Positions 6,001 to 13,583 of a DNA stretch of 16,810 nt are shown here, in pieces (the first letter of the stretch is position 1; every line of letters starts with the position of its first letter). A program made the translations under genes and the position numbers. The notes beneath the pieces are model-generated. The model was not told where the DNA came from. It was given only the letters and a program-made list of their open reading frames with translations, and did no database searches. The DNA comes from Proteiniphilum sp. GTDB lineage: Bacteria > Bacteroidota > Bacteroidia > Bacteroidales > Dysgonomonadaceae. Where the stretch lies: NCBI GenBank assembly GCA_031255275.1, contig JAIRSV010000116.1, positions 1 through 16,810 of the forward strand. Direction: 5' to 3'.

Positions 6001-8046
6001 TTAATCATTCATGGAAATGAGAAATTCTTCATTACTTGAAGTACGTCTCAGGCGCTTTAAGAGGAACTCCATCGCTTCCAGCGAATTCATATCCGACAGG
6101 AAGTTGCGGAGTATCCACATGCGATTGAGCGTTTCTTCCGACAGGAGCAGATCGTCACGGCGAGTACTCGACGCAATGATGTCCACAGAGGGAAATATCC
6201 GCTTGTTGGAGAGTTTGCGGTCGAGTTGCAGCTCCATATTGCCGGTACCCTTGAACTCTTCGAAAATCACGTCGTCCATCTTGGAACCGGTCTCGGTGAG
6301 CGCCGTGGCAATAATGGTAAGCGATCCGCCGTTTTCGATGTTACGGGCAGCTCCGAAAAAACGTTTCGGCTTGTGCAGTGCGTTGGCATCCACACCGCCC
6401 GAAAGTACTTTTCCCGAAGCGGGCTGTACGGTATTGTAAGCGCGGGCCAGGCGGGTGATGGAGTCGAGCAGTATAACCACATCGTGTCCACATTCCACCA
6501 GGCGGCGGGCTTTGTTCAGCACGATCTCGGCGATCTTCACGTGGCGGTCGGCCGGTTCATCGAATGTGGAAGCGATCACTTCTGCGTTTACGCTTCGCTC
6601 CATGTCGGTCACCTCTTCCGGTCGCTCGTCAATCAGCAGTATGATCATATATACTTCCGGATGATTGTAGGCAATAGCGTTGGCAATATCCTTCAGCAAC
6701 ATCGTTTTCCCCGTTTTGGGCTGTGCCACGATCAGGCCGCGCTGCCCTTTCCCGATGGGAGAGAAGAGGTCGACCACACGACACGACAAATTATCGTTAT
6801 GACCATTGGTAAGTTTGAACTTCTCGTTGGGAAAGAGGGGTTTCAGATGATCGAAGGGTACGCGGTCACGCACATCATCGGGATTTCGTCCATTGATACT
6901 GTCCACCTTTATCAGCGGGAAGAATTTTTCACCCTCTTTGGGCGGACGGATAGCTCCGTCTACCACATCGCCGGTTTTCAGGCCGAAGAGACGGATTTGC
7001 GACTGAGATACATAAATATCGTCGGGCGATGACATATAATTGTAATCGGAAGAGCGCAGGAATCCGTAACCGTCGGACATGATCTCCAGTACGCCGGTGG
7101 CATTCAGGATACCGTCGAAATCGTAAGCGGGAGTTTTTTCCTTTTGCTGCAGTACCGGCGGCGCCTGAGCCTGAACCTGCGACAGGATCTGCGGAGTCTG
7201 AGGCTGTTTGTTTTGTTGCGCAGACTGTTGCCTGGGCAGCGGCGAAGGGGATATAAGATCCATCATGGAAAGCTTGCTTCCAGCAGCAACGGGTACTTCT
7301 TTTGCGGGCACAGCCGCACCATCTTCGGGCACCTCCTCGGCCACTACCGGGGGCAGTGTTACGGGCACAGGCACACTCTTTTCTTCATTCCGGGGTTTTG
7401 AAGAGCGGAAAACCAACTGGATTGGTTTTGCGGGCGCTTTGGGCACATTCTCTTCTTCTGGGTTCTTTTCCGGGGCATCTGTTTTCTTTTCAGTGATCTC
7501 CATATTCTTTTCCTCTATTGTTGTTGTTATTATTATCTGTTTAGCTTCAGGCAAAGTGTTCGGGGCGCTGTTTTCTGCCGCCGGAATTTTCTCTGCCTCG
7601 GGAGCGGACTCTTTCTTTACTGATTTGGGGTTTTCTGCAACCTGACCGGGCTTCTCCGCGGCCTGTTTGGGCTTTTCTTCTGCCTGTTTGGACTTTTCTG
7701 TGGCCTGTTTGGGCTTTTCTTCTGCCCGGGCCGGTTGCGATTTGCTTTGAGACTTTTCCCGATCTTCTTTTTTATCGATATTTTTTTCTTTGGATTCCTC
7801 TTTCTTCGCGACAGGCTTGTTTTTTTGTTCATTTATTTTGACGCCGGAATCTTTTCGGGGAGTATTCCTTTTGGTTCCGCCGTCAATGTTTAGTTTTTTT
7901 GTTTCGGCAATAGCTTGCTCGTCAAGAATCTTATAAATGAGGTCCTCCTTTTTGTATGCATCGGGACGCCTTATCCCCATCTCTTTGGCAAGAGCCCGCA
8001 ATTCCGTTGTGAGCTTTTCGTTGAGCTCAATAATGTTATAGGCCAT
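6001..8046 (-). CDS. rho: Transcription termination factor Rho with long disordered insert
   Basis: Hexameric RNA-dependent ATPase that ends transcription. The Rho N-terminal helical domain is at about 1-45. The RNA-binding cold-shock domain is at about 310-385, and the ATPase domain runs from about 395 to the end. The Walker A motif AQPKTGKT (441-448), Walker B VVILLDS (523-529), the Q-loop region LSGGVDANALHKPKRF (548-563) and the R-loop/arginine-finger region GTGNMELQLDRK (600-611) are intact. Residues about 55-305 are a low-complexity insert of Lys, Glu, Pro, Ala and Gln with no predicted fold, making the 681-residue protein far longer than the roughly 420 residues of Escherichia coli Rho. 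Such inserts are known in Bacteroides Rho, where the disordered region has been tied to condensate formation. It is monocistronic, with a long leader and a terminator. Confidence 0.97.
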   Translation of the reverse strand: MAYNIIELNEKLTTELRALAKEMGIRRPDAYKKEDLIYKILDEQAIAETKKLNIDGGTKRNTPRKDSGVKINEQKNKPVAKKEESKEKNIDKKEDREKSQSKSQPARAEEKPKQATEKSKQAEEKPKQAAEKPGQVAENPKSVKKESAPEAEKIPAAENSAPNTLPEAKQIIITTTIEEKNMEITEKKTDAPEKNPEEENVPKAPAKPIQLVFRSSKPRNEEKSVPVPVTLPPVVAEEVPEDGAAVPAKEVPVAAGSKLSMMDLISPSPLPRQQSAQQNKQPQTPQILSQVQAQAPPVLQQKEKTPAYDFDGILNATGVLEIMSDGYGFLRSSDYNYMSSPDDIYVSQSQIRLFGLKTGDVVDGAIRPPKEGEKFFPLIKVDSINGRNPDDVRDRVPFDHLKPLFPNEKFKLTNGHNDNLSCRVVDLFSPIGKGQRGLIVAQPKTGKTMLLKDIANAIAYNHPEVYMIILLIDERPEEVTDMERSVNAEVIASTFDEPADRHVKIAEIVLNKARRLVECGHDVVILLDSITRLARAYNTVQPASGKVLSGGVDANALHKPKRFFGAARNIENGGSLTIIATALTETGSKMDDVIFEEFKGTGNMELQLDRKLSNKRIFPSVDIIASSTRRDDLLLSEETLNRMWILRNFLSDMNSLEAMEFLLKRLRRTSSNEEFLISMND
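7615..7719 (-). repeat. Heptad (21-bp) repeats inside the Rho insert
   Basis: Rho residues 110-144 are five imperfect heptads of the form EKPKQAx: EKPKQAT, EKSKQAE, EKPKQAA, EKPGQVA and ENPKSVK, the first shifted by one acidic residue. The DNA repeats with the same 21-base period and is similar enough between units to allow slippage or recombination. Copy number could therefore vary between strains. Confidence 0.75.
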
Positions 8047-8159
8047 GTAAATGTATGAAATTCGTTATGGTTTTTTTGAATGAAAAAATTGTTGAATAAT
8101 ATATGCCCGACTTCAATAAAGAATACACTAATCCTGTTCATCAGTACGAATAAAACGGA

Positions 8160-8243
8160 CAAATATAATTGATTTATAAAAAACAGTAAGTAGTACAGTA
8201 GTTATGAGTAAAGTTACTGTTGTAAGATTCGGGGGCAAAGGTA
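8160..8243 (-). promoter_or_regulatory. Two candidate -7 elements for rho
   Basis: On the minus strand, TACCTTTG (plus positions 8236-8243) and TATATTTG (8160-8167) both match TAnnTTTG exactly. Neither has a convincing TTTG 19 bases upstream. The distal one would give a leader of about 180 bases, the proximal one about 105 bases. No gene is seen in 8047-8322, which otherwise holds only AT-rich sequence and an inverted repeat. Confidence 0.5.
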
Positions 8244-8272
8244 ATATTTTTTTAAGAACCGAAAGCTAAGTC

Positions 8273-8307
8273 CGAGGTTTTTTTTGATTCGGATGCAATA
8301 AACCTCG
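8273..8307 (-). terminator. Weak stem-loop after the DUF6340-like gene
   Basis: CGAGGTTT (8273-8280) and AAACCTCG (8300-8307) form a perfect 8-bp stem with a 19-base loop, starting 15 bases beyond the end of the minus-strand gene at 8323. No clear U tract follows on the minus strand, so this may be a processing or partial termination site, not a true intrinsic terminator. Confidence 0.35.
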
Positions 8308-8322
8308 AAAGAGAGTACCTGC

Positions 8323-9381
8323 TCAAAAAGCATCCATATTCAATCTGTTGGAACTGTCGAACCGTCTCTGGATTTCGTTTTTGTAGAGTAGCGATCTTTT
8401 TCTCTCCGGAGAGCTGGGCACAGTGGATTCATTGAACAGCTCATTCGAGCGAATAGCCCATTCCAGTGCTCGCGCCATATCATCCATCATCTCACAGGCA
8501 AGCGCAATGTTGCCGGCCGCCCTGGCTCTGTCGGTTTTCCCGGAACTGCTGTTGAAGAACGTTTCCCACCTCTCAATAGCCTTACTCCATTCCGCTCCCT
8601 TTGCGTATGTCTCCCCTTCCCGCATCAGCGAGCCGGGAAGCGTATAATACCAACGATCCTGCATCTCCCAGTGAGGGGCAAAGACATAAGTCATCTTTTC
8701 GGCAGCCTTCACGGCCAGTATTTTTGTCGCTTCTTCACGGGAGGGAAGTATAACGTCGGCATAAGTTTTTCCATCCCGGATGTCAAATCCTTCCCAGCGG
8801 ATGCTGTCGTTATACTGTATGGCAGGAATTTTTCCCTCCATCGTGGGGAAATACACGCGGAGAGTGGAATGTATTTTTGCTGCCATGTCTGCATAGATAT
8901 ATCCCTGTTGCAGGAAATGGCCTCTCTTTTTCGTTTCGATGATCAGCTTGTCGAGAGAGATTATGGCATCGGCGCCCGTTTCCTTCCTGATCCTGTTCAT
9001 CGTTTCGGGATCGACCGGCTTCTCCAGAAAGAAATCGTTGTCGTCCCTCAGCGGTTTACCGTAATATATGACCCGCTGAAAATAATCCTCCTCGTTCAGG
9101 AACTGGGCAAACGCTTCGGTATAGAAAACGGCGACACTGTCGGATGAAGCCTTTGTCCTTTCTGCCAGCGTATGGCCTATCGGTATGCTGTCATGTCCCA
9201 CCTCATCCGGCTGTTGTACTACATTATTGACAATCGCAACGGAAAGCACATGCGAAGGCAGGTTTATCTGAGCCGGTTCACGTGTTTCAACCGTCAGGTA
9301 CCTGATACCCGTACAGTTACTCATCAGGAGAACTGCGAGAAAAGCTGTCGGAAAGAATATTATTTTTCGCATACTGGTCAT
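8323..9381 (-). CDS. DUF6340-like lipoprotein
   Basis: Resembles a Bacteroidales lipoprotein family known only by a domain number (DUF6340); no biochemical role is known to me. The 352-residue protein begins with basic and hydrophobic residues (RKIIFFPTAFLAVLLMSNC). Cys23 is the likely lipidation site, although Asn at -1 is an unusual lipobox residue. The body has a VAIVNN segment near 48-53 and the motif TGADAIISLDKL near 134-145, the kind of alpha/beta pattern seen in envelope proteins that sense or assemble. The last 100 residues are helical and look like two or three tetratricopeptide-type helix pairs (AEWSKAIERWETFF, then AAGNIALACEMMDDMARALEWA). The start could be the ATG at 9381 or the one at 9372; the promoter at 9392-9399 leaves almost no leader before the first, which favours the second. 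Confidence 0.82.
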   Translation of the reverse strand: MTSMRKIIFFPTAFLAVLLMSNCTGIRYLTVETREPAQINLPSHVLSVAIVNNVVQQPDEVGHDSIPIGHTLAERTKASSDSVAVFYTEAFAQFLNEEDYFQRVIYYGKPLRDDNDFFLEKPVDPETMNRIRKETGADAIISLDKLIIETKKRGHFLQQGYIYADMAAKIHSTLRVYFPTMEGKIPAIQYNDSIRWEGFDIRDGKTYADVILPSREEATKILAVKAAEKMTYVFAPHWEMQDRWYYTLPGSLMREGETYAKGAEWSKAIERWETFFNSSSGKTDRARAAGNIALACEMMDDMARALEWAIRSNELFNESTVPSSPERKRSLLYKNEIQRRFDSSNRLNMDAF

Positions 9382-9391
9382 TTTATTGTCG

Positions 9392-9399
9392 CAAAGTTA
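9392..9399 (-). promoter_or_regulatory. -7 element of the DUF6340-like gene
   Basis: TAACTTTG on the minus strand is an exact TAnnTTTG match. No clear -33 TTTG is present 19 bases upstream. The predicted start near 9386 gives a very short leader. Confidence 0.5.
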
Positions 9400-9437
9400 A
9401 GATATATTTCCTCCGGTTTGGTTTAAATGGCGTTTTC

Positions 9438-9451
9438 ATTTTCCGGAAAAT
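9438..9451. promoter_or_regulatory. Perfect 14-bp palindrome between divergent promoters
   Basis: ATTTTCCGGAAAAT reads the same on both strands. It is 38 bases from the minus-strand -7 element (9392-9399) and 35 bases from the plus-strand one (9487-9494), almost exactly central. This is the position expected of a shared operator; the binding protein is unknown. Confidence 0.45.
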
Positions 9452-9486
9452 TGATAGTGAAAGCGACACGCATAGTAAATTTTATG

Positions 9487-9494
9487 TATATTTG
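9487..9494 (+). promoter_or_regulatory. -7 element of the etfB-etfA-acd operon
   Basis: TATATTTG matches TAnnTTTG exactly; no good -33 element is seen. Transcription would begin near 9500, giving a leader of nearly 300 bases before etfB. No other strong promoter was seen closer to the gene. Confidence 0.5.
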
Positions 9495-9515
9495 TGGCTC
9501 TTTAAAACGTCTGGG

Positions 9516-9784
9516 AAAAAGCGAACTATTTCGTCAAGCTAAATGTGAGCGAAGTTCAAAACAGGTTTGAACTTTGCCGGGTGGGAAACAGTCTGATTTC
9601 AGTTGAACTGTTTCGTTAAGCAATACCGAGCGGAAAATGAGCTTGCCGGGAGTGTTTTCAATAAAACCGGAAAACAGTTGAGTTTGTGTGAATATGTTGT
9701 TGCAAGCGCTTTTCGATAAGAGTGTACTAACAGGCAAAACTTGTATTGACACAGTATTGAACGAAAGAAAACAGTCTAATTTTA
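9516..9784 (+). promoter_or_regulatory. Structured, repeat-rich leader upstream of etfB
   Basis: This gene-free stretch holds several inverted repeats. AAGTTCAAA (9552-9560) pairs with TTTGAACTT (9566-9574) around a 5-base loop and extends to 11 pairs. AAACAGT (9586-9592) pairs with ACTGTTT (9607-9613), with an inner CTGA/TCAG stem. GTTTTC (9654-9659) pairs with GAAAAC (9670-9675). A 17-base word starting GAACT(A/G)TTTCGT is repeated at 9523-9539 and 9605-9621 with two differences. AAGTTC in the first hairpin could instead pair with GAACT at 9523 or 9605, so the folds may exclude each other. I do not recognise a known riboswitch. Confidence 0.45.
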
Positions 9785-9796
9785 ATGAACTATTTA

Positions 9797-10675
9797 ATGG
9801 AAGTAACATTTAACATTATTGTGTTGGCTAAGCAGGTTCCCGATACGCGAAATGTGGGGAAAGATGCAATGAAAACCGACGGAACAGTAAACAGGGCGGC
9901 ATTGCCCGCTATCTTCAATCCCGAAGATTTGAACGCGATGGAACAGGCGCTGGGTATTAAAGACCGGTTTCCGGGTTCAACGATTACGGTGTTGACCATG
10001 GGGCCGGGACGCGCTGCGGAGATTTTACGCGAAGGATTGTTTCGCGGCGCCAATGACGGGATACTGTTAACCGACAGGGCTTTTGCCGGTGCCGATACTC
10101 TGGCCACTTCATACGCTTTGTCGATGGCGATCCGCAAGATCGGTGAGTTTGACGTCATTATTTCAGGGCGTCAGGCTATTGACGGCGATACGGCACAGGT
10201 AGGTCCACAGGTGGCCGAAAAGCTGGGCGTTCCGCAAATTACCTATGCAGAGAATATCGAAAAGATTGGGAACGGTAAAATAACCGTTAAACGCCGCCTG
10301 GAAAACGGGGTGGAAGTGGTGGAGTGTCCTCTTCCTGCAGTCGTTACGGTGAATGGTTCTGCCCGCGCGTGCCGTCCCCGCAATGCGAAGTTATTATTGA
10401 AATATAAGCATGCCCGAACCACTACGGAGCGTCAAACAGAAGATGTAGAGTACTCGGATATTTACAGCAACTGTCCTTACCTGAATCTTAGGGAGTGGAG
10501 CGTGGCCGATGTGGAAGCTGATCCTGTGCAGTGCGGTCTCTCCGGTTCACCCACCAAGGTGAAGAAGATTGAGAATGTGGTGTTTCAGGCCAAGGAAAGC
10601 CGGCGGCTTACGGACAACGACGTCGAGATCGAAGACTTGATGAAGGAACTGATCGACAGCCACACAATCGGATAA
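9797..10675 (+). CDS. etfB: Electron transfer flavoprotein, beta subunit
   Basis: Forms a heterodimer with EtfA that carries electrons between acyl-CoA dehydrogenases and other redox partners. The sequence has the family opening IIVLAKQVPDTRNVGKDA and the conserved AGADTLATSYALS and GRQAIDGDTAQVGPQVAEKLG motifs, which shape the nucleotide-binding fold. Length is about 292 residues, normal for a bacterial EtfB. I chose the ATG at 9797 because the family's conserved N-terminus begins almost at once after it; an in-frame ATG at 9785 would add only MNYL. EtfA follows after 36 bases, then an acyl-CoA dehydrogenase, all on one strand. Whether this Etf is a simple carrier or an electron-bifurcating type cannot be decided by eye. 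Confidence 0.95.
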   Translation: MEVTFNIIVLAKQVPDTRNVGKDAMKTDGTVNRAALPAIFNPEDLNAMEQALGIKDRFPGSTITVLTMGPGRAAEILREGLFRGANDGILLTDRAFAGADTLATSYALSMAIRKIGEFDVIISGRQAIDGDTAQVGPQVAEKLGVPQITYAENIEKIGNGKITVKRRLENGVEVVECPLPAVVTVNGSARACRPRNAKLLLKYKHARTTTERQTEDVEYSDIYSNCPYLNLREWSVADVEADPVQCGLSGSPTKVKKIENVVFQAKESRRLTDNDVEIEDLMKELIDSHTIG

Positions 10676-10711
10676 CACAATGGTTTTGATTTTAATGAAC
10701 GAAAAATAGAA

Positions 10712-11737
10712 ATGAACAACTTATTTGTATATTTGGAAATAGAGGATGGGGCAGTGGCCGATGTGAGCCTGGAACTGCTGACCAAGGGACGCTCTCTTGC
10801 CACCCGGCTGGGATGTAAGCTCGAAGCCATTGCCGCCGCCGGCGTTGCCGACCTCGAAGGGATCGAAGAGCAGGTATTCCCTTATGGCGCGGATGTGCTG
10901 CATCTTTTTAAGGACGATCGCCTGTCGCCGTATACCACACTTCCGCATACTTCCATCCTGGCGGAACTTTTCCGCAAAGAGCGGCCGCAGATATGCCTTA
11001 TGGGGGCGACTATTATCGGACGTGACCTGGGGCCGCGTGTTTCATCCCTTCTGGGAAGCGGTCTTACGGCTGACTGTACTTCGCTCGAAATCGGCGATCA
11101 CGAGGACAGGAAAGCGGATAAGACCTATAAAGATCTGCTTTATCAGATACGCCCTGCCTTTGGAGGTAATATCGTGGCATGGATCATCAATCCCGATTGC
11201 CGTCCTCAGATGGCTACGGTGCGCGAGGGGGTGATGAAAAAGGAGATTTTCGACCCTCATTATAAAGGGGTGACGGTGGATCACAATGTGGCTGACTATG
11301 TAAAGGTGAAGGATTTTGCTGTTTCGATTATCGACCGTCATATCGAAAAGTCGAAAGTGAACATTAAGAATGCATCTATTATCGTCTCCGGAGGATACGG
11401 CGTGGGGTCGAAAGAGAACTTCCAGTTGCTTTACCAGCTTGCCGATGTGCTGGGCGCCGAAGTGGGGGCTTCGCGTGCGGCTGTGGACGCCGGCTTTGCG
11501 GAACATGAACGCCAGATAGGACAAACGGGGGTTACCGTCCGTCCCAAAGTGTATATTGCCTGCGGCATATCGGGGCAAATACAGCATATTGCCGGTATGC
11601 AGGACAGTTCCATCATTATTGCTGTCAACAGCGATCCCAATGCGCCTATCAATTCAATCGCGGATTATGTGATTACCGGCGAAATAGAAAAGGTAATCCC
11701 GAAGATGATCAAGTATTATAAGAAGAATAGTAAGTGA
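10712..11737 (+). CDS. etfA: Electron transfer flavoprotein, alpha subunit
   Basis: Partner of EtfB that holds the FAD in its C-terminal domain. The N-terminal domain (about 1-205) has the nucleotide-binding-like fold, with MGATIIGRDLGPRVSSLLG near 95-113. The C-terminal FAD domain starts with IVSGGYGVGSKENF and continues with GASRAAVDAGF, containing the conserved Arg255. It also contains QIGQTG and the signature YIACGISGQIQH, which bind the flavin. Length is 341 residues, as expected. It starts 36 bases after etfB, which rules out overlap but fits an operon. A five-codon open frame (ATG AAC GAA AAA TAG, 10695-10709) precedes the start by two bases and is probably without meaning. Confidence 0.96.
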   Translation: MNNLFVYLEIEDGAVADVSLELLTKGRSLATRLGCKLEAIAAAGVADLEGIEEQVFPYGADVLHLFKDDRLSPYTTLPHTSILAELFRKERPQICLMGATIIGRDLGPRVSSLLGSGLTADCTSLEIGDHEDRKADKTYKDLLYQIRPAFGGNIVAWIINPDCRPQMATVREGVMKKEIFDPHYKGVTVDHNVADYVKVKDFAVSIIDRHIEKSKVNIKNASIIVSGGYGVGSKENFQLLYQLADVLGAEVGASRAAVDAGFAEHERQIGQTGVTVRPKVYIACGISGQIQHIAGMQDSSIIIAVNSDPNAPINSIADYVITGEIEKVIPKMIKYYKKNSK

Positions 11738-11788
11738 TATGACAGGTGGAGAAGGTAAAAAGCGAACTAACAAGTAAACAAGATAAAA

Positions 11789-13507
11789 ATGGCAAACTTT
11801 TATACAGATACGCCGCAATTCCGTCATTATCTTCAGCACCCGCTGATGAGGCGAATTGTGGAATTGAGAGAGAGAAACTATGCTGACCGTAAGACGTATG
11901 ACTACGCTCCGATGGATTTTGAGGATGCGATGGACAGCTATGACAGGGTGCTGGAGGTGGTGGGCGAAATCTGCGGCGATATTATCGAACCGAATGCCGA
12001 AGAAGTAGATCATACCGGGCCTGCCGTGAGCGACGGACGTGTCACCTATGCTGCGCCGACGCAGGAAAACCTCGATGCACTCAACAAGGCGGAACTGATG
12101 GGGATGGGACTTGCACGCAGATACGGCGGCCTCAACTTCCCGATGGTACCTTATATGATGAGTGCCGATATTGTGAGTCGCGCCGACGCCAGCTTCCAGA
12201 ACATCTGGATGTTGCAGGATTGCGGTGAGACTATTTATGAATTTGCCGATCAGGAGCAGAAGGATAAATACCTGCCGCGCGTCGTGAGGGGTGAAACCAT
12301 GTCGATGGATCTCACGGAACCCGACGCGGGATCGGATTTGCAGGCGGTGATGCTCAAAGCTGCTTATAACGCGGAAGAGGGCCAGTGGTACCTGAACGGG
12401 GTGAAGCGCTTCATCACCAACGGCGATGCGGACATTCACCTGGTGCTTGCCCGCTCGGAAGAGGGGACGAAGGATGCACGCGGCCTGTCGATGTTTATCT
12501 ATGACAAGAAAAACGGCGGCGTGGACGTGCGCCGGATCGAGAATAAGATGGGAATCAAAGGGGCGCCTACCTGCGAACTGGTTTTCAGGAACGCCAAAGC
12601 CGAATTGGTGGGATCGCGCCGGATGGGGCTGATCAAATACGTGATGTCGCTGATGAACGGAGCTCGTCTGGGGATCATGGCGCAATCGGTAGGACTGTCG
12701 GAAGCGGCTACCCGCGAGGCCTGTAACTATGCGGTTGAACGCAGACAGTTCGGTAAAGCCATCATCGAGTTCCCGCCCGTTTACGAGATGCTCGCCAATA
12801 TGCGCGCCAGAACCGATGCGTCACGCACGCTGCTGTATGAGACCTGCCGCTTTGTGGATATGTATAAAACGCTGGAAGATATTGGGAGGGAACGTAAGCT
12901 TACGCCTGAGGAGCGGACTGAAATGAAACACTATTCCCGTCTGGCCGACGCCTTTACGCCGCTGGGCAAGGGGATGAGCAGCGAGTATGCCAATCAGAAT
13001 ACTTACGACGCCATTCAGATACACGGCGGGTCGGGCTATATGAAGGATTACAAGTGCGAACGTCTTTACCGCGACGCGCGCATCACCAATATCTATGAAG
13101 GTACTACGCAGTTGCAGGTGGTAGCGGCTATCCGCCATGTCACGACCGGAACCTATCTGCAGCAGATCAGGGAGTATGCCGCAATGCCCGTCGCACCTGA
13201 GCTGGAGGCGTTGAAGCGTGTTCTCTCGGATATGGCCGGAATGTACGAAAAGCTGGTGGAAGCAGTTACTGCGCCCAAAGACGATGATTATCTCGACTTT
13301 CATGCCCGCCGGCTTGTGGAAAGCGCCGCGCACGTGATTATGGGACATCTTCTCCTTCAGGACGCTGACAAAAACCAGGAGTTGTTCCGTCGCAGCGCGG
13401 AAGTTTATATACGTTACGGACAGACGGAGGTGCTGAAGAATTACAGCTTCGTCACCGAATCGCGAGTGGAAGATTTGGCTTATTACAGGCCCGTCTTCAG
13501 CGAGTGA
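11789..13507 (+). CDS. Acyl-CoA dehydrogenase, long form
   Basis: FAD enzyme that oxidises acyl-CoA to enoyl-CoA or, in fermenting anaerobes, may run as a short-chain reductase such as butyryl-CoA dehydrogenase. The fold is in order: an N-terminal helical domain (about 30-160), a middle beta domain opening with LTEPDAGSDL (175-184), and a C-terminal helical domain (about 285-455). Glu437 in IYEGTTQLQ is at the place of the catalytic base of short- and medium-chain enzymes. About 115 extra helical residues follow, making it 572 residues rather than the usual 380-400; such extended forms are common in Bacteroidales. It is the third gene of the etf operon, so EtfAB is its likely partner. The chain length of its substrate cannot be read from the sequence. 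Confidence 0.92.
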   Translation: MANFYTDTPQFRHYLQHPLMRRIVELRERNYADRKTYDYAPMDFEDAMDSYDRVLEVVGEICGDIIEPNAEEVDHTGPAVSDGRVTYAAPTQENLDALNKAELMGMGLARRYGGLNFPMVPYMMSADIVSRADASFQNIWMLQDCGETIYEFADQEQKDKYLPRVVRGETMSMDLTEPDAGSDLQAVMLKAAYNAEEGQWYLNGVKRFITNGDADIHLVLARSEEGTKDARGLSMFIYDKKNGGVDVRRIENKMGIKGAPTCELVFRNAKAELVGSRRMGLIKYVMSLMNGARLGIMAQSVGLSEAATREACNYAVERRQFGKAIIEFPPVYEMLANMRARTDASRTLLYETCRFVDMYKTLEDIGRERKLTPEERTEMKHYSRLADAFTPLGKGMSSEYANQNTYDAIQIHGGSGYMKDYKCERLYRDARITNIYEGTTQLQVVAAIRHVTTGTYLQQIREYAAMPVAPELEALKRVLSDMAGMYEKLVEAVTAPKDDDYLDFHARRLVESAAHVIMGHLLLQDADKNQELFRRSAEVYIRYGQTEVLKNYSFVTESRVEDLAYYRPVFSE

Positions 13508-13550
13508 GCGTTGACCTGTTTTTCCGAATGTTTTAAATGCTTTTGTCAAT

Positions 13551-13583
13551 AAAGCGGGAGAATGAATTTCTTCCGCTTTTTCT
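13551..13583. terminator. Shared terminator between convergent genes
   Basis: AAAGCGGGAGAA (13551-13562) pairs with TTCTTCCGCTTT (13568-13579) around a 5-base loop, 12 pairs with one G.T. On the plus strand it continues into TTTCT, ending the etf operon. Read on the minus strand it lies directly after the DUF1697 stop codon, but the following tract (ATTGAC) is weaker. Confidence 0.75.

Noticed and set aside
6226..7032. 268-codon plus-strand frame inside rho
   Set aside because: Overlaps conserved Rho ATPase and RNA-binding motifs on the other strand; the translation resembles no protein.
7615..7719. Regular 21-base repeats considered as a CRISPR-like array
   Set aside because: They are in frame within Rho, vary as coding heptads, and have no spacers.
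9534..9809. 91-codon minus-strand frame in the etf leader
   Set aside because: It covers the inverted repeats, starts inside etfB, lacks a promoter and has no recognisable features.
10695..10709. Five-codon upstream frame before etfA
   Set aside because: Too short and without any sign of a leader-peptide function; ATGAAC words are common here.
11654..12685. 343-codon minus-strand frame opposite etfA and the acyl-CoA dehydrogenase
   Set aside because: Antisense to two conserved genes; His- and Arg-rich shadow translation.
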